Source: SIG565 sp964607025
GTDB lineage: Bacteria; Bacillota; Clostridia; Oscillospirales; Acutalibacteraceae
Reading direction: 5' to 3'
DNA length: 16,613 bases
NCBI GenBank assembly: GCA_964607025.1
Contig: CAZSIL010000030.1
Span: forward strand, 1 to 16,613
Made by a program: the position numbers and the translations under genes. The notes below the pieces were generated by a model. That model worked only from the letters and a program-made list of their open reading frames with translations, was not told where the DNA came from and did no database searches. Positions within the stretch are counted from its first letter, which is position 1, and each line of letters opens with the position of its first letter. Shown in pieces: positions 1 to 9,100 of the stretch.

Positions 1-1
1 A

Positions 2-69
2 GGCGTTGTACACCAAACCATACAACGCCAGTTTTATTCGCCTTTGGCAGTTTAAGGGCGAATAAAACT
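2..69. repeat. Two tandem perfect inverted repeats
   Basis: The first pair is GGCGTTGTA (2-10) with TACAACGCC (21-29), 9 bp and a 10-nt loop. The second is AGTTTTATTCGCC (30-42) with GGCGAATAAAACT (57-69), 13 bp and a 14-nt loop. They abut each other and the second ends on the -35 box of the next gene. No T-tract follows either, so they are not ordinary terminators. They could be the edge of a small mobile element, paired operators, or the end of an upstream transcript outside the window. Confidence 0.7.
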
Positions 70-97
70 TGAACAAAGTGAGCAACTATAGTATAAT
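69..97 (+). promoter_or_regulatory. Promoter of the 118-477 gene
   Basis: TTGAAC (69-74) is separated by 17 nt from a consensus TATAAT (92-97). The predicted transcript starts about 14 nt before the ATG at 118, leaving just enough room for the GAGAGGTG ribosome binding site. Confidence 0.75.
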
Positions 98-117
98 TGG
101 GTCGAGAGGTGATTCTA

Positions 118-477
118 ATGAAACAAACTCAAAATAGTTTGCCCGAGTGGTATTGGAAGCACGGACTTCACGATGCTAATATCATTTCAGCAACAAAAAA
201 AGAATCGGGTTGGAATCCGACGGACAATTGCCTAATACTAAAAATCGATTGCGATGGCGCTTTGTTTGAGGCGGATATAACAGAAATTCGCTTTTATAAT
301 TATAAAATTAAAACAAGTGATTTTGATATAAATTTACTAAATGGTGGTTGGTGGTTATCAGATGAAATAGTAACGAAAGGCGACCACTATTTGTTAGATT
401 TGAAATTTGATACTGCTAAATGTAAAACAAAACATTTAGAAATATCATTTAGACGAGCAGAAGTTATTAGAGAATAA
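118..477 (+). CDS. Hypothetical protein, 119 aa
   Basis: I do not recognise the family. The frame is open upstream to a TTG at 97, but that codon lies inside the -10 box. ATG 118 has GAGAGGTG about 6 nt upstream and is the better start. The product is soluble, with no signal peptide or membrane segment. It is rich in aromatic residues (WYWKHGLHD near the N-terminus, NGGWWLSDE in the middle) and in alternating acidic/hydrophobic strands, which suggests a small mostly beta fold. Size, isolation, its own promoter and flanking palindromes resemble a mobile cassette or an immunity-type protein. That is inference only; no toxin gene is adjacent. Confidence 0.7.
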   Translation: MKQTQNSLPEWYWKHGLHDANIISATKKESGWNPTDNCLILKIDCDGALFEADITEIRFYNYKIKTSDFDINLLNGGWWLSDEIVTKGDHYLLDLKFDTAKCKTKHLEISFRRAEVIRE

Positions 478-515
478 AACATTTGTTAGATAGATAAAAG
501 GGTTTTAGGTTCTCC

Positions 516-555
516 TAACAAGTGATATTTGGGCGCCCAAATGTCCTGCTTGTTA
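516..555. repeat. Nested palindrome downstream of the first gene
   Basis: A perfect 16-bp palindrome ATTTGGGCGCCCAAAT (527-542) sits inside outer arms TAACAAG (516-522) and CTTGTTA (549-555). The arms are separated from the centre by 4 and 6 nt. It has no T-tract of its own. Whether it works as DNA (a recombination or binding site) or as RNA is not clear. Confidence 0.65.
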
Positions 556-572
556 CGGTGCAAGACATAATT

Positions 573-610
573 AAAAGCTGTGCAGATAATTTCTGCACAG
601 CTTTTTCTGT
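573..610. terminator. Bidirectional rho-independent terminator
   Basis: AAAAGCTGTGCAGA (573-586) pairs perfectly with TCTGCACAGCTTTT (592-605) across a short loop and runs into T residues. The A-run on the left gives a U-tract on the opposite strand, so it can end both the 118-477 transcript and the minus-strand regulator gene that stops at 644. Confidence 0.85.
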
Positions 611-643
611 CCTTTAGAGTACGGCTCTTACGTCGTGCACTTT

Positions 644-1351
644 TTATTTCACTATTTTTCCTTCTATTAATGTAACCATACAAAAGTTGGGTAGGGGTTG
701 GCTACAAACGGCAGTAACTATTTTACCGTTTCTGATATTGGTATCTTCGAAAATTCTGTTTGCGCCGTCTACTGCAACAGCGGTGTAGGTTTCTATCCAT
801 TTGTGGTTAATTTTTCGGAAAACATCGTATGCCGAGCGGTCTATCATATCGTCAACATTTATTTTTTCAAGATTTGCCAAAGCTGTATTGGCATATCGGT
901 AGATAAAATCAACGCCGTGCCCTGCTGTGTTAAACACCGCTTCAATAACGCAGGTGGCAAGCGGCGAATTATCAAGCACCGAAAACCGCTCGTTTATAGT
1001 CTCGGCGGAAATGCGTGATGACGGTATCACGTGTTTTTCAAGCTGTTTTCGGTTTGCTTTGTGTTCACCTGCACCCCGTACCCGACCGCGAAATATCGAG
1101 CCATCGGACATAGTATAAATATTGCTTTCTATTTTTTCGATTTCGGCGGCAGATATTAAAACGCCTTTGGTGATATTTAGAAAAGCACCTTTAGGCAGTG
1201 CATCAAGAATTACCTTGAGTGGCAAATAGGTTGAAATAATTTTTCCGTTTTTTAGGTGCACGTTTGTTTTTCGGTCAAGGTGCTTAACATAAATTATATC
1301 GCTAGGAATTAGATCGTTGCGTGACAAAAAACGCACTGCTTTTTGATACAT
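644..1351 (-). CDS. LytTR-family regulator with PAS-like C-terminal domain
   Basis: A 235-aa predicted transcription factor. Residues about 10-95 look like a LytTR DNA-binding domain, with the IIYVKHLDRKTNVHLKNG pattern, a 'LPKGAFLNITKGVLISAAEI' segment and a closing strand ending in RGRVRG. Residues about 115-230 look like a PAS fold: 'RFSVLDNSPLATCVIEA', then 'DFIYRYANTALANLE', then strands near the C-terminus. A ligand- or redox-sensing role is inferred. There is no receiver domain, so it is not a classical AgrA/LytR response regulator. The frame stays open to 1381, but ATG 1349-1351 has AAAGGCGGTG at proper spacing. It diverges from the regulator at 1503. LytTR identity is fairly secure; the PAS call is moderate. 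Confidence 0.85.
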   Translation of the reverse strand: MYQKAVRFLSRNDLIPSDIIYVKHLDRKTNVHLKNGKIISTYLPLKVILDALPKGAFLNITKGVLISAAEIEKIESNIYTMSDGSIFRGRVRGAGEHKANRKQLEKHVIPSSRISAETINERFSVLDNSPLATCVIEAVFNTAGHGVDFIYRYANTALANLEKINVDDMIDRSAYDVFRKINHKWIETYTAVAVDGANRIFEDTNIRNGKIVTAVCSQPLPNFCMVTLIEGKIVK

Positions 1352-1371
1352 AAATTCACCGCCTTTAGTAG

Positions 1372-1402
1372 ATAATAGCATAATTTGTTGTGTTTTACAA
1401 CA
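1372..1402 (-). promoter_or_regulatory. Promoter of the LytTR gene with overlapping inverted repeat
   Basis: On the minus strand, TTGTAA (1395-1400) and TATTAT (1372-1377) are 17 nt apart. An inverted repeat TGTTGT (1386-1391)/ACAACA (1397-1402) with a 5-nt centre covers the -35 box and could be an operator, for example for autoregulation. Confidence 0.6.
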
Positions 1403-1443
1403 TAAAAGTATGATTAATGCTCATTTTTTACAAAAACACCATA

Positions 1444-1472
1444 TTGCTATTATTGAAAACAGGGTGTATAAT
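1444..1472 (+). promoter_or_regulatory. Promoter of the HTH/LuxR regulator
   Basis: TTGCTA (1444-1449), a 17-nt spacer and TATAAT (1467-1472) lie upstream of a G-rich ribosome binding site (GGGGGG, 1491-1496) and the GTG start at 1503. Confidence 0.6.
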
Positions 1473-1502
1473 TATTAAAGTGTAAAAAAAGGGGGGACCG
1501 CT

Positions 1503-2657
1503 GTGCATTATGAATCAGTAAACGATGCCGCCGCTCGTTTGGGCGTTACGGTACGCGCCGTGCAAAAGTGGGCGCAGGGCGGTAAGATACCCGATGCTAC
1601 GCGGGTAGGCAAACAGTGGTTAATCCCAACAGATTTTTCGGGTCCCGAAAAAACAGAAAAAAAGCATCAACCCATGCCGCTTTTAAATGCGGTATTCAGC
1701 GTGGGACAATGTGAAAAATATATCGGTGAAATCGTTGATAATACCGAGCGTGATATGGCTTTGGCAGAATTTTATTATTTCTCTGGAGAAATGGTAAAAT
1801 CGGCGCAAATTACTGAAAAGTACCTAAATAGCCACGATGTCACTCTTGCAATTTCGGCAAATGCAATGTACGGATTTGCAAATATCGGTTGCGGACGGCT
1901 TCATCTTGCGCAGTACGGAATAAAGAGCGTTTATCAGATATCCGAAAGAGTGCTTAATGATAAAAAAAGCGGCAATAGGGATAAAAATGCGGCGGTGTTT
2001 TTCAGAAATGTAATTTCGGTGCTTATGCATATTGAAGATGATGGCATAAAACCACTTTACAACTCGCTGGAAGAACTCCCTAAGGGGCTTCGTATTTTCG
2101 GCGCATATCTGCTTGCGCATAAGGCGTATCTAAAAAAAGATTACCGCCGTGCACTCGGCATTACCGATATGGCTTTAGTGTTGCCGGAACATGCATATCC
2201 TTTACCGAGAATATATATTCATTTAATAGCCGCTGTCAGTCTTATAAATACAAAACATACCGAAGAAGCAAAGAAGCAATTTGGGATCGCGATAGAATTG
2301 GCAAAACCCGATGGACTTTTCCAACCGTTTGCCGAACATCACGGACTTTTGCAAGGTATGATTGAAACGTTGCGTTTCCGTGACCCTGAAACATATAAAA
2401 TAATAATAAATTTAACCGAGCGTTTTTCGGATAGTTGGCGCAGTATACATAATGAGATCAGCAAAAAGACGGTAACCGCCCTTCTTAAACCAGCCGAGTT
2501 TTCTATCGCTATGCTTTACTCTCGCGGTTGGCGCGTAGCCGATATTGCCAAGCATCTTGAAATCTCAGAACGCACCGTTAAGCGTATAGTATCGGATATA
2601 TACGAAAAACTCGGCATTACAAGCCGCGGAGAATTGAATAAATATATGCTTACCTAA
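1503..2657 (+). CDS. Transcriptional regulator with N-terminal excisionase-like HTH and C-terminal LuxR HTH
   Basis: A 384-aa predicted transcription factor with a DNA-binding domain at each end. Residues about 4-42 (SVNDAAARLGVTVRAVQKW, then the KIPDATRVGKQWLIP wing) match the MerR/excisionase winged-helix pattern. Residues about 325-382 match a LuxR/GerE HTH, with 'FSIAMLYSRGWRVADIAKHL' followed by ERTVKRIVSDIYEKLGI. The middle 270 residues are helical and repetitive (AEFYYFSGEM, AYLLAHKAYLKKDYRRAL, HTEEAKKQFGIAIELAKP), resembling TPR-like helices of MalT-type regulators, but with no ATPase P-loop. The GTG start follows a G6 tract. The adhesin locus downstream or its divergent partner are possible targets, by inference from position. 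Confidence 0.85.
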   Translation: MHYESVNDAAARLGVTVRAVQKWAQGGKIPDATRVGKQWLIPTDFSGPEKTEKKHQPMPLLNAVFSVGQCEKYIGEIVDNTERDMALAEFYYFSGEMVKSAQITEKYLNSHDVTLAISANAMYGFANIGCGRLHLAQYGIKSVYQISERVLNDKKSGNRDKNAAVFFRNVISVLMHIEDDGIKPLYNSLEELPKGLRIFGAYLLAHKAYLKKDYRRALGITDMALVLPEHAYPLPRIYIHLIAAVSLINTKHTEEAKKQFGIAIELAKPDGLFQPFAEHHGLLQGMIETLRFRDPETYKIIINLTERFSDSWRSIHNEISKKTVTALLKPAEFSIAMLYSRGWRVADIAKHLEISERTVKRIVSDIYEKLGITSRGELNKYMLT

Positions 2658-2698
2658 ACGCGTTCTGTTCGTTTATGCGAACAGAACGTGTTGTTTTT
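2658..2698 (+). terminator. Rho-independent terminator after the LuxR-type regulator
   Basis: ACGCGTTCTGTTCG (2658-2671) pairs with CGAACAGAACGTGT (2678-2691) and is followed by a T-run. It begins directly after the stop codon. Confidence 0.85.
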
Positions 2699-2848
2699 TA
2701 TTCCAAAATACAGGCAGTTACTCGCTTTATGCTCAAAAAAAGAGTTTTAAGCATATAAAAAGTGGCACTAAAAAAAGATATTCTTTCCCTTAGCAGAGGT
2801 TGTGAGAAGTATTAAAATATAATTGTAAAACAATAGGAGGTAGGTTGT

Positions 2849-3148
2849 TTGAAAAAGACGATAACACGCACCTTTTGCCTGGACGGCGATATCTGCGACG
2901 TTGTTTTTCGCCTTGACGAAACAAGCGGAAAATACTTAGGGGACTATCCCGATTTTGAGATGAACCCAAGATATACTGTGAATGGCTATCTCTGGGCGGA
3001 AGCGGTGAGCGATGGGTGCCCACACAATGAAAGCGCAGATCCCGATGTTCAGTATGGGGATTGCGGCTCCTGTAAGCACTTTTTACGGGAAAAATCAGGA
3101 GATTTAATTGGAATTTGCACCAACGATAAAAAGCGTAAGGTCAACTGA
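2849..3148 (+). CDS. Small cysteine-patterned protein, 99 aa, function unknown
   Basis: Unrecognised. The TTG start at 2849 is chosen because AGGAGG (2835-2840) lies 8 nt upstream. The C-terminal half carries C57-x14-C72-x2-C75-x14-C90, with H59 and H77 nearby. This spacing suggests a metal (zinc or iron) site or disulfides; two further Cys lie at 10 and 16. There is no signal peptide or membrane segment, so it is probably cytoplasmic. The gene ends 34 nt before the adhesin start with no terminator between, so the two are probably co-transcribed. A TATAAT-like -10 (2818-2823) lies upstream without a convincing -35. Confidence 0.75.
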   Translation: MKKTITRTFCLDGDICDVVFRLDETSGKYLGDYPDFEMNPRYTVNGYLWAEAVSDGCPHNESADPDVQYGDCGSCKHFLREKSGDLIGICTNDKKRKVN

Positions 3149-3182
3149 TAAAAAAGTTTTGTGCTTTGAAAGGAAGAAAACT

Positions 3183-6100
3183 ATGAGCAAGACAAAAATG
3201 AAAAAATTCTTAGCAGTATTTTTAGCGGTAGTGATTACGCTCAGCACATTGCCGCTAATAAGCGTTACCGCTGCTGCGGCGTCGAAACTTGACGGCATCG
3301 TGGTTGATGCTCCCACCATCAAAGAGTGGAAGGAGTATTTAGGCGCAGCGGTCGACGGTTCTATATCAACCGAGCACTCCGGATTTATATGGTCGGATAA
3401 ATCGGTGTTTGTAGACGGCGGCGCATACGGTACCATTGAGAGTTATTTCCCCGGGCTTGGCGGAAAACTGGCTCTGGGCACAAATAACTTCGGCACCAGC
3501 AACTTTTTAGTTGGTCTTTCAACTATTGGCTCTACGACCGAAATAACGGGTTATTCTGTAACTCCCACCGATACAATGTTGGTGCTTGACGTATCCAACT
3601 CAATGGATCAATCTCGCTCTATCCCGTCACTTATTACGGCAGCCAACGATGCGATTGAAACCCTTTTGGAACTTAATTTGCATAACCGCATAGGTGTAGT
3701 GCTTTTCTCAGGTAATTCGCAGTTTGGCGCTTCGCGGACTTCTACAGGTAAAGTTATTCTTCCGCTTGGAAGATATAAAGCAAACGCGTCGGGCGACTTT
3801 TTAACCTATACAGGCACTAATGATACAACCGTTAGCGTGGCTTCGGGTGTCACAAATGAAGAAAACAACCAGACAGTGCCTGCTAATTCGAAAAATACCA
3901 TAGGCGGCACCTATATTCAGAACGGTTTATATCAGGCATATAATCAGTTTCCGAGCGGTGAAGATACGATAATTGCCACCGATAAAATACAGGCGGGCAC
4001 ACAGCGTATGCCAATCATGGTGCTTATGACCGACGGTGCGCCCACAACCGCTACCGTTAATTACAGTAATGTCGGCACTTCCGACTCAGGTAATGGCGGC
4101 GGCACAAATGCTGCATACAGTTTCTTTACTCAGCTTACGGCATCATGGATTAATGAGTCGCTTAAAACTAAATATAACGGCACCGATCCAAAATTTTATA
4201 CGTTAGGTCTTAACACGAGCAATGATACATCGGCTACAGGTGTATTAAACCCGTCAAGTAACTCAAATGCGGCAAAGAGTTATTGGGATATCTTCTCTGC
4301 AAATAGAGTGATAACAATAGATGATGTTCCCAATACAACAGGTGGCGACCGCAACGTTACGCTTAGAATGCCCACAGGTATGACACTTAGTCGCGATTAC
4401 GTTGATGAAACATGGAACGCATCTTCTTCAAGCGGTCTTGTCAATGCATTTGAAGAAATAGTTGAAGAGATAAAAATACAGTCGCGCTATTACGGTACAC
4501 TCGTAACTACGGGTGACTATGAAAATGACGGTTTTATCTATTTTACCGATGAAATCGGTACACATATGGAAGTTAAAAACTTCAAAGGTATCCACTTAGG
4601 TGAAGGCAGTTTGTACACAGGTGCTCACTTTGCCGAGGATATGGGCAACGGCACGTATTTTAATAACGGTGTGGTTACCGAAGAAGGAAGAATTCTTTAT
4701 GCTGCTTTAACCGAGCGATTATCAATAACCGAGACACAAGTTCAAACTCTCCTTAATTTAGCGCAACAGAACGGATACATATCTTTCACTGATGAAGATA
4801 ATTTCAGTAACTATATTGCGTGGTATGCCGACAGTAACAACAATTATGTAGGCGCATACAATCCGCAAAGCAAAGATGCAGCTCCTGTTAATGCTAAACA
4901 CCTTGTGAAAAGTTATATATTTGAAGGCGAGGTTACAGCTTCCCATGCTAAGAGTGATATGCTTTACGCGCTTATACGTGTAAGAGAAAATCTCACTACA
5001 GGACGTCAAGTTCTTGATGCGGCGTTACCGGCATCGCTTCTACCGATGGTTACAAACAGCATTAGCGTTAATACCGATTCGGCAAATTTCACTTCTGAAA
5101 ACATCACAAGTGTTACAAATAATGCCGACACAATGCACCCTGCGGTATTGCTTTATGAAGTAGGTCTTGATTCTGATATCACACCTTACAACTTAGAAGA
5201 GTATGAAACCGATTTATTCAGCAAAAATGTCGACGGAACTTACAGTTTCTATTCTAACCGTTGGCGTGACGATAACGGCAATGCCCCGACCTATAATGTT
5301 GACGGTCAGCTTATGTCTAGTGATATACATACAACGGGTGTTAACTATACTCCGTCTTATCAAAACGAGTCTTACTATTACACGAACGATACCATAATTT
5401 ATAAAAGAAATGGTAATGATTATGTGGCGGTAACATCGGGCGAAACCATTGATACTGCAACAAACGATTATTATTGGATAAAACGGGTTATCAAAAAAAA
5501 TGCAAACGGTAATATGAGTATTGCTAAGACGTATGAGCCGATAGCCGATGAAACGGTATCGGATACAACAGGCAATATTGTAGGCGTATCGGGTAATTAT
5601 CGTATAATATTAAAAGGCACTCCGCGAAAGATAGTAAGAGCTGCCGCTGAAAAGGCGGATAATAACCCCACAGGTACAATCAGGTATTCTGAGATTGCGG
5701 CGGTCGATAAATTTGGCACCGCAGGAGGTACAGATTACCACGTTTATTTCTTCCACGGTAATAACGGCAAACTAACTGTAGAACCCGCGCAGGGTATCAA
5801 GCTTACAAAAACGGTAAGTCAAGTGGTAGACGGCGCAGGCAACACCTTTGTGTTTGATATTGTGCTGTCAGCAAACCGAAATTCCTCGAGCTATCCTTAT
5901 AGACACGAAAGGGCTGATGGCACTGTAGTGAACGGTGCGGCTATTGTGGATGCTGCAAACACCATTTCCGTAACGCTTGGTGCAGGCGATGTATTCTATA
6001 TTACAGATATAGAAGAGGGCGTTTCCTACACCGTAACCGAGCGGTATAACGCTAATTATGTTGGGACATCAGCAAATGCTACGGGTACGGTAGCTAAGTA

Positions 6101-9100
6101 TACCTTAAATGCGGTTGACTTTGTAAATTCCCCCAGAGGTTACGGTTCTTTGCTCGTGGAAAAAGAAGTAACCCATCCGTTTGTTTCATTGACAAATGAG
6201 CTTGCAACCAAGCCGTTTGATGTAAAGGTAACTATCAAAGGAATTGGCGCTGACAGTGCAACCTATTATGATAGTTTAGCTGCGGCAAACGTATCTCCCA
6301 CAGCCGTTGTAGGCGAGGAAAATACCTACGAGTTCAACTTTACTCTAACAGACGGTCAGTCGCATATCATAACCAACATCCCCGAAGGCGTGGAATATAC
6401 AGTTGAAGAACTTAATATTCCAGTGGGCTTTACTTTGCAGAACGGTAACCGCACAGGTACTATTGTAAAGGACACCACAAGCGAGGTTTTGCTGGTTAAT
6501 GAATATAACCCTGCACCAGTTACACCTAATATCAAGGTTGAAGGCACTAAAACAATACTTCCATCAAGCTACGTATGGGACGACGATGATGTATATTATG
6601 CACGGCTTTCTCAAGTAGATTTAACTACAGGCATACCCACAGCTTTGCACGACCATATAATAAGTCTTAATACTAACAAAGAGTATTCTATAGATTTTGC
6701 TCGTGCAGGTATCACCTATACGGTTCCCGGCGTTTACACCTACGAGATTTCTGAGTTTAAGTATAACCCAGTTACCGATATAAGCTACGATACAAGCATA
6801 GGCCTCTTCCACGTAACAGTTGAGGATAATGCTTCGGGACAGTTGTATGTAAGCGACGTTTCCGCCGTTCAGAATTTGGCGACAGTTACAGGTGATAATA
6901 CAAACGGTTGGATTGTTACAAAAGACTTTACAAATATTTATCAGTCGTTTGAAGAAACATTTGTCGTTCAAAAGGAAATTAACGGCACAGGCGGTAATGC
7001 ACATTTAGGCGGTATTATATTCGGTTTGTTTGAGTCGCAAAATGCTACAACACCTATTATATCGGCGATTACCGATAGGAGTGGTAGTGCAAAATTCACA
7101 CTAAATATAACGCAAAGTGATTATGCTACCGCTAAAACCTATTATGTTCGCGAAATCGAACCCGAACTTGAGGACCGCATAGTCGGTATGACCTATAATA
7201 CTGATGACTATAAAACGGTAACAATCGATTGGTCAGATGCTACGGCTGCTGAGCCGACTGTAACCTACAAAAATGCTTCAGGCGCCGATATCACCTCTAC
7301 TACGGGAATAACGGCAATGAGCATTACCAATACCTATGATGATTCCGTAATCAGCACACCCGAAGTTAAATTAAGCGGTACTAAAAAGCTCAAAAATGCC
7401 GACGGCACCGACAGAGCACTCGGCGGCAGAGATTTTGAATTTGTAGCTTACAAGTCAAATGCCACCTTCACTGCTAAAACTGAACTTCATAAAGCCGCTT
7501 ACAATAAGGTAACGGGCGAAATAACCTTCCCCGATATAACCTTTGATGCTGTTGGAACATATTATCTCATCATCGAAGAAGCGGGTGGCACACTCGGAGG
7601 TGTCGGATACGATAGAACTCAGTATCATGTTATAATTGGCGTTGAAAAGGCAGAAGATAATAACGGTAAAACTATTCTTAAAACCGATTCGGTTATAATC
7701 TACAAGGTCGGTGATACTGCTTCGGTTGCGGCAGATGAGCTCAACTTTAATAACACCTATATAATAACCGATAAAGAAACGGTTAATATTGCAGGTACAA
7801 AGCATCTCACAGGTAGAGACATAAATGCTGGTGAATTCAAATTTAATCTTATCGAAACAGAGTCCGATTATATTACGACAGTTGTCGGTGGAATTACACG
7901 CAGCGCCGTAAACGGCGCGGCTGATGTAAATAATCACCGCAAAGCAATGTTTACGTTTGATGCGATTGAATTTACAACACCTGGCACACATTACTTTGTA
8001 ATAAGTGAAGAAATTCCCGCCAATAAAAACGGTATCACATATAGCACTGATACTTATGGTGTTAAGGTTGAAGTAACCGATGATAATAACGGCGGATTAA
8101 ACACCCCCGTTGTGACTTATATTGACGGTGATATCGAGTTCACAAACATTTATGAAGCAATACCCACAAGCATTGAACTTTCGGGTAAAAAGACGCTCAA
8201 TAATAAAACTTTAACTGAAAACGCCTTTACCTTTGAGCTTCACGAAACGGGTACTGACTTTGTGGTTGATACCGCGGTTTACGGGGCTCCCGTAACCGAT
8301 AAGAACGATGCTCAGGGCAACTTCGGTTTCACACTCGATTATGAGCAAGGTGAAGAAGGACATTACTACTATGTGGTTAAAGAGCATATCCCCGAAAATC
8401 GCCTGGGTGTTCATTACGACACTAATGAATACAGAATCGAAGTGATTGTTCTCGATAATGGACTAGGTAATATGAATGCTTACGCAGTAGTGAATCTATT
8501 TGGCGGAGAGAGCAACATTGCTCTTGATGCAATAGCGTTTATTAACACCTATACCATCAATCCCACCGAGACCACCATTACGGGTAATAAAACACTTGAA
8601 GGTCGCGACTTAACCGAAGGTGAGTTTGAGTTTGAACTCTATGAAGCAAATGAAAACTTTGAAAAGCAGGGCGACGCGGTATCTTCTGCTAAAAATATGG
8701 CGGATGGTAGTTTCGCTTTTGAGTACACCATCGAAATAGTAGAAGAAGGAACTCAGTATTTTGTGGTTGTTGAGAAAAATACTGCGGCAGAGAATATAAC
8801 CTATGATAACACGGTGTACGGAGTTAAGGTTATAGCCACAGATAACGGTGAAGGCGAGTTTATAGTGGAAAAAGTTATCAAAAACATTACAAAAGACAGC
8901 GAAGAAACCGCTATCGGATTTGTAAATGTTTACACTCCGCCGACACCACCGGAGAATCCCACACCACCGGAGAATCCCACACCTCCAGAGGACACTACGC
9001 CATCAGAGGACCCCACACCTCCAGAGGACACTACGCCACCAGAGGACACTACGCCACCAGAGGACACTACGCCACCTGAAGACACTATACCACCGATAGT

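Noticed and set aside
97..117. TTG start at 97 for the first gene
   Set aside because: The codon lies within the TATAAT -10 box, and ATG 118 has a good ribosome binding site.
3108..3182. Upstream extension of the adhesin frame to 3108
   Set aside because: It overlaps the preceding gene, lacks a ribosome binding site and would bury the signal peptide.
7455..7991. Long minus-strand open frame inside the adhesin gene
   Set aside because: It is a by-product of codon bias in the opposite strand, with no ribosome binding site and no recognisable domain.
8946..9089. CRISPR-like repeats
   Set aside because: The 18-bp units are contiguous with no spacers and encode the Pro-rich linker.
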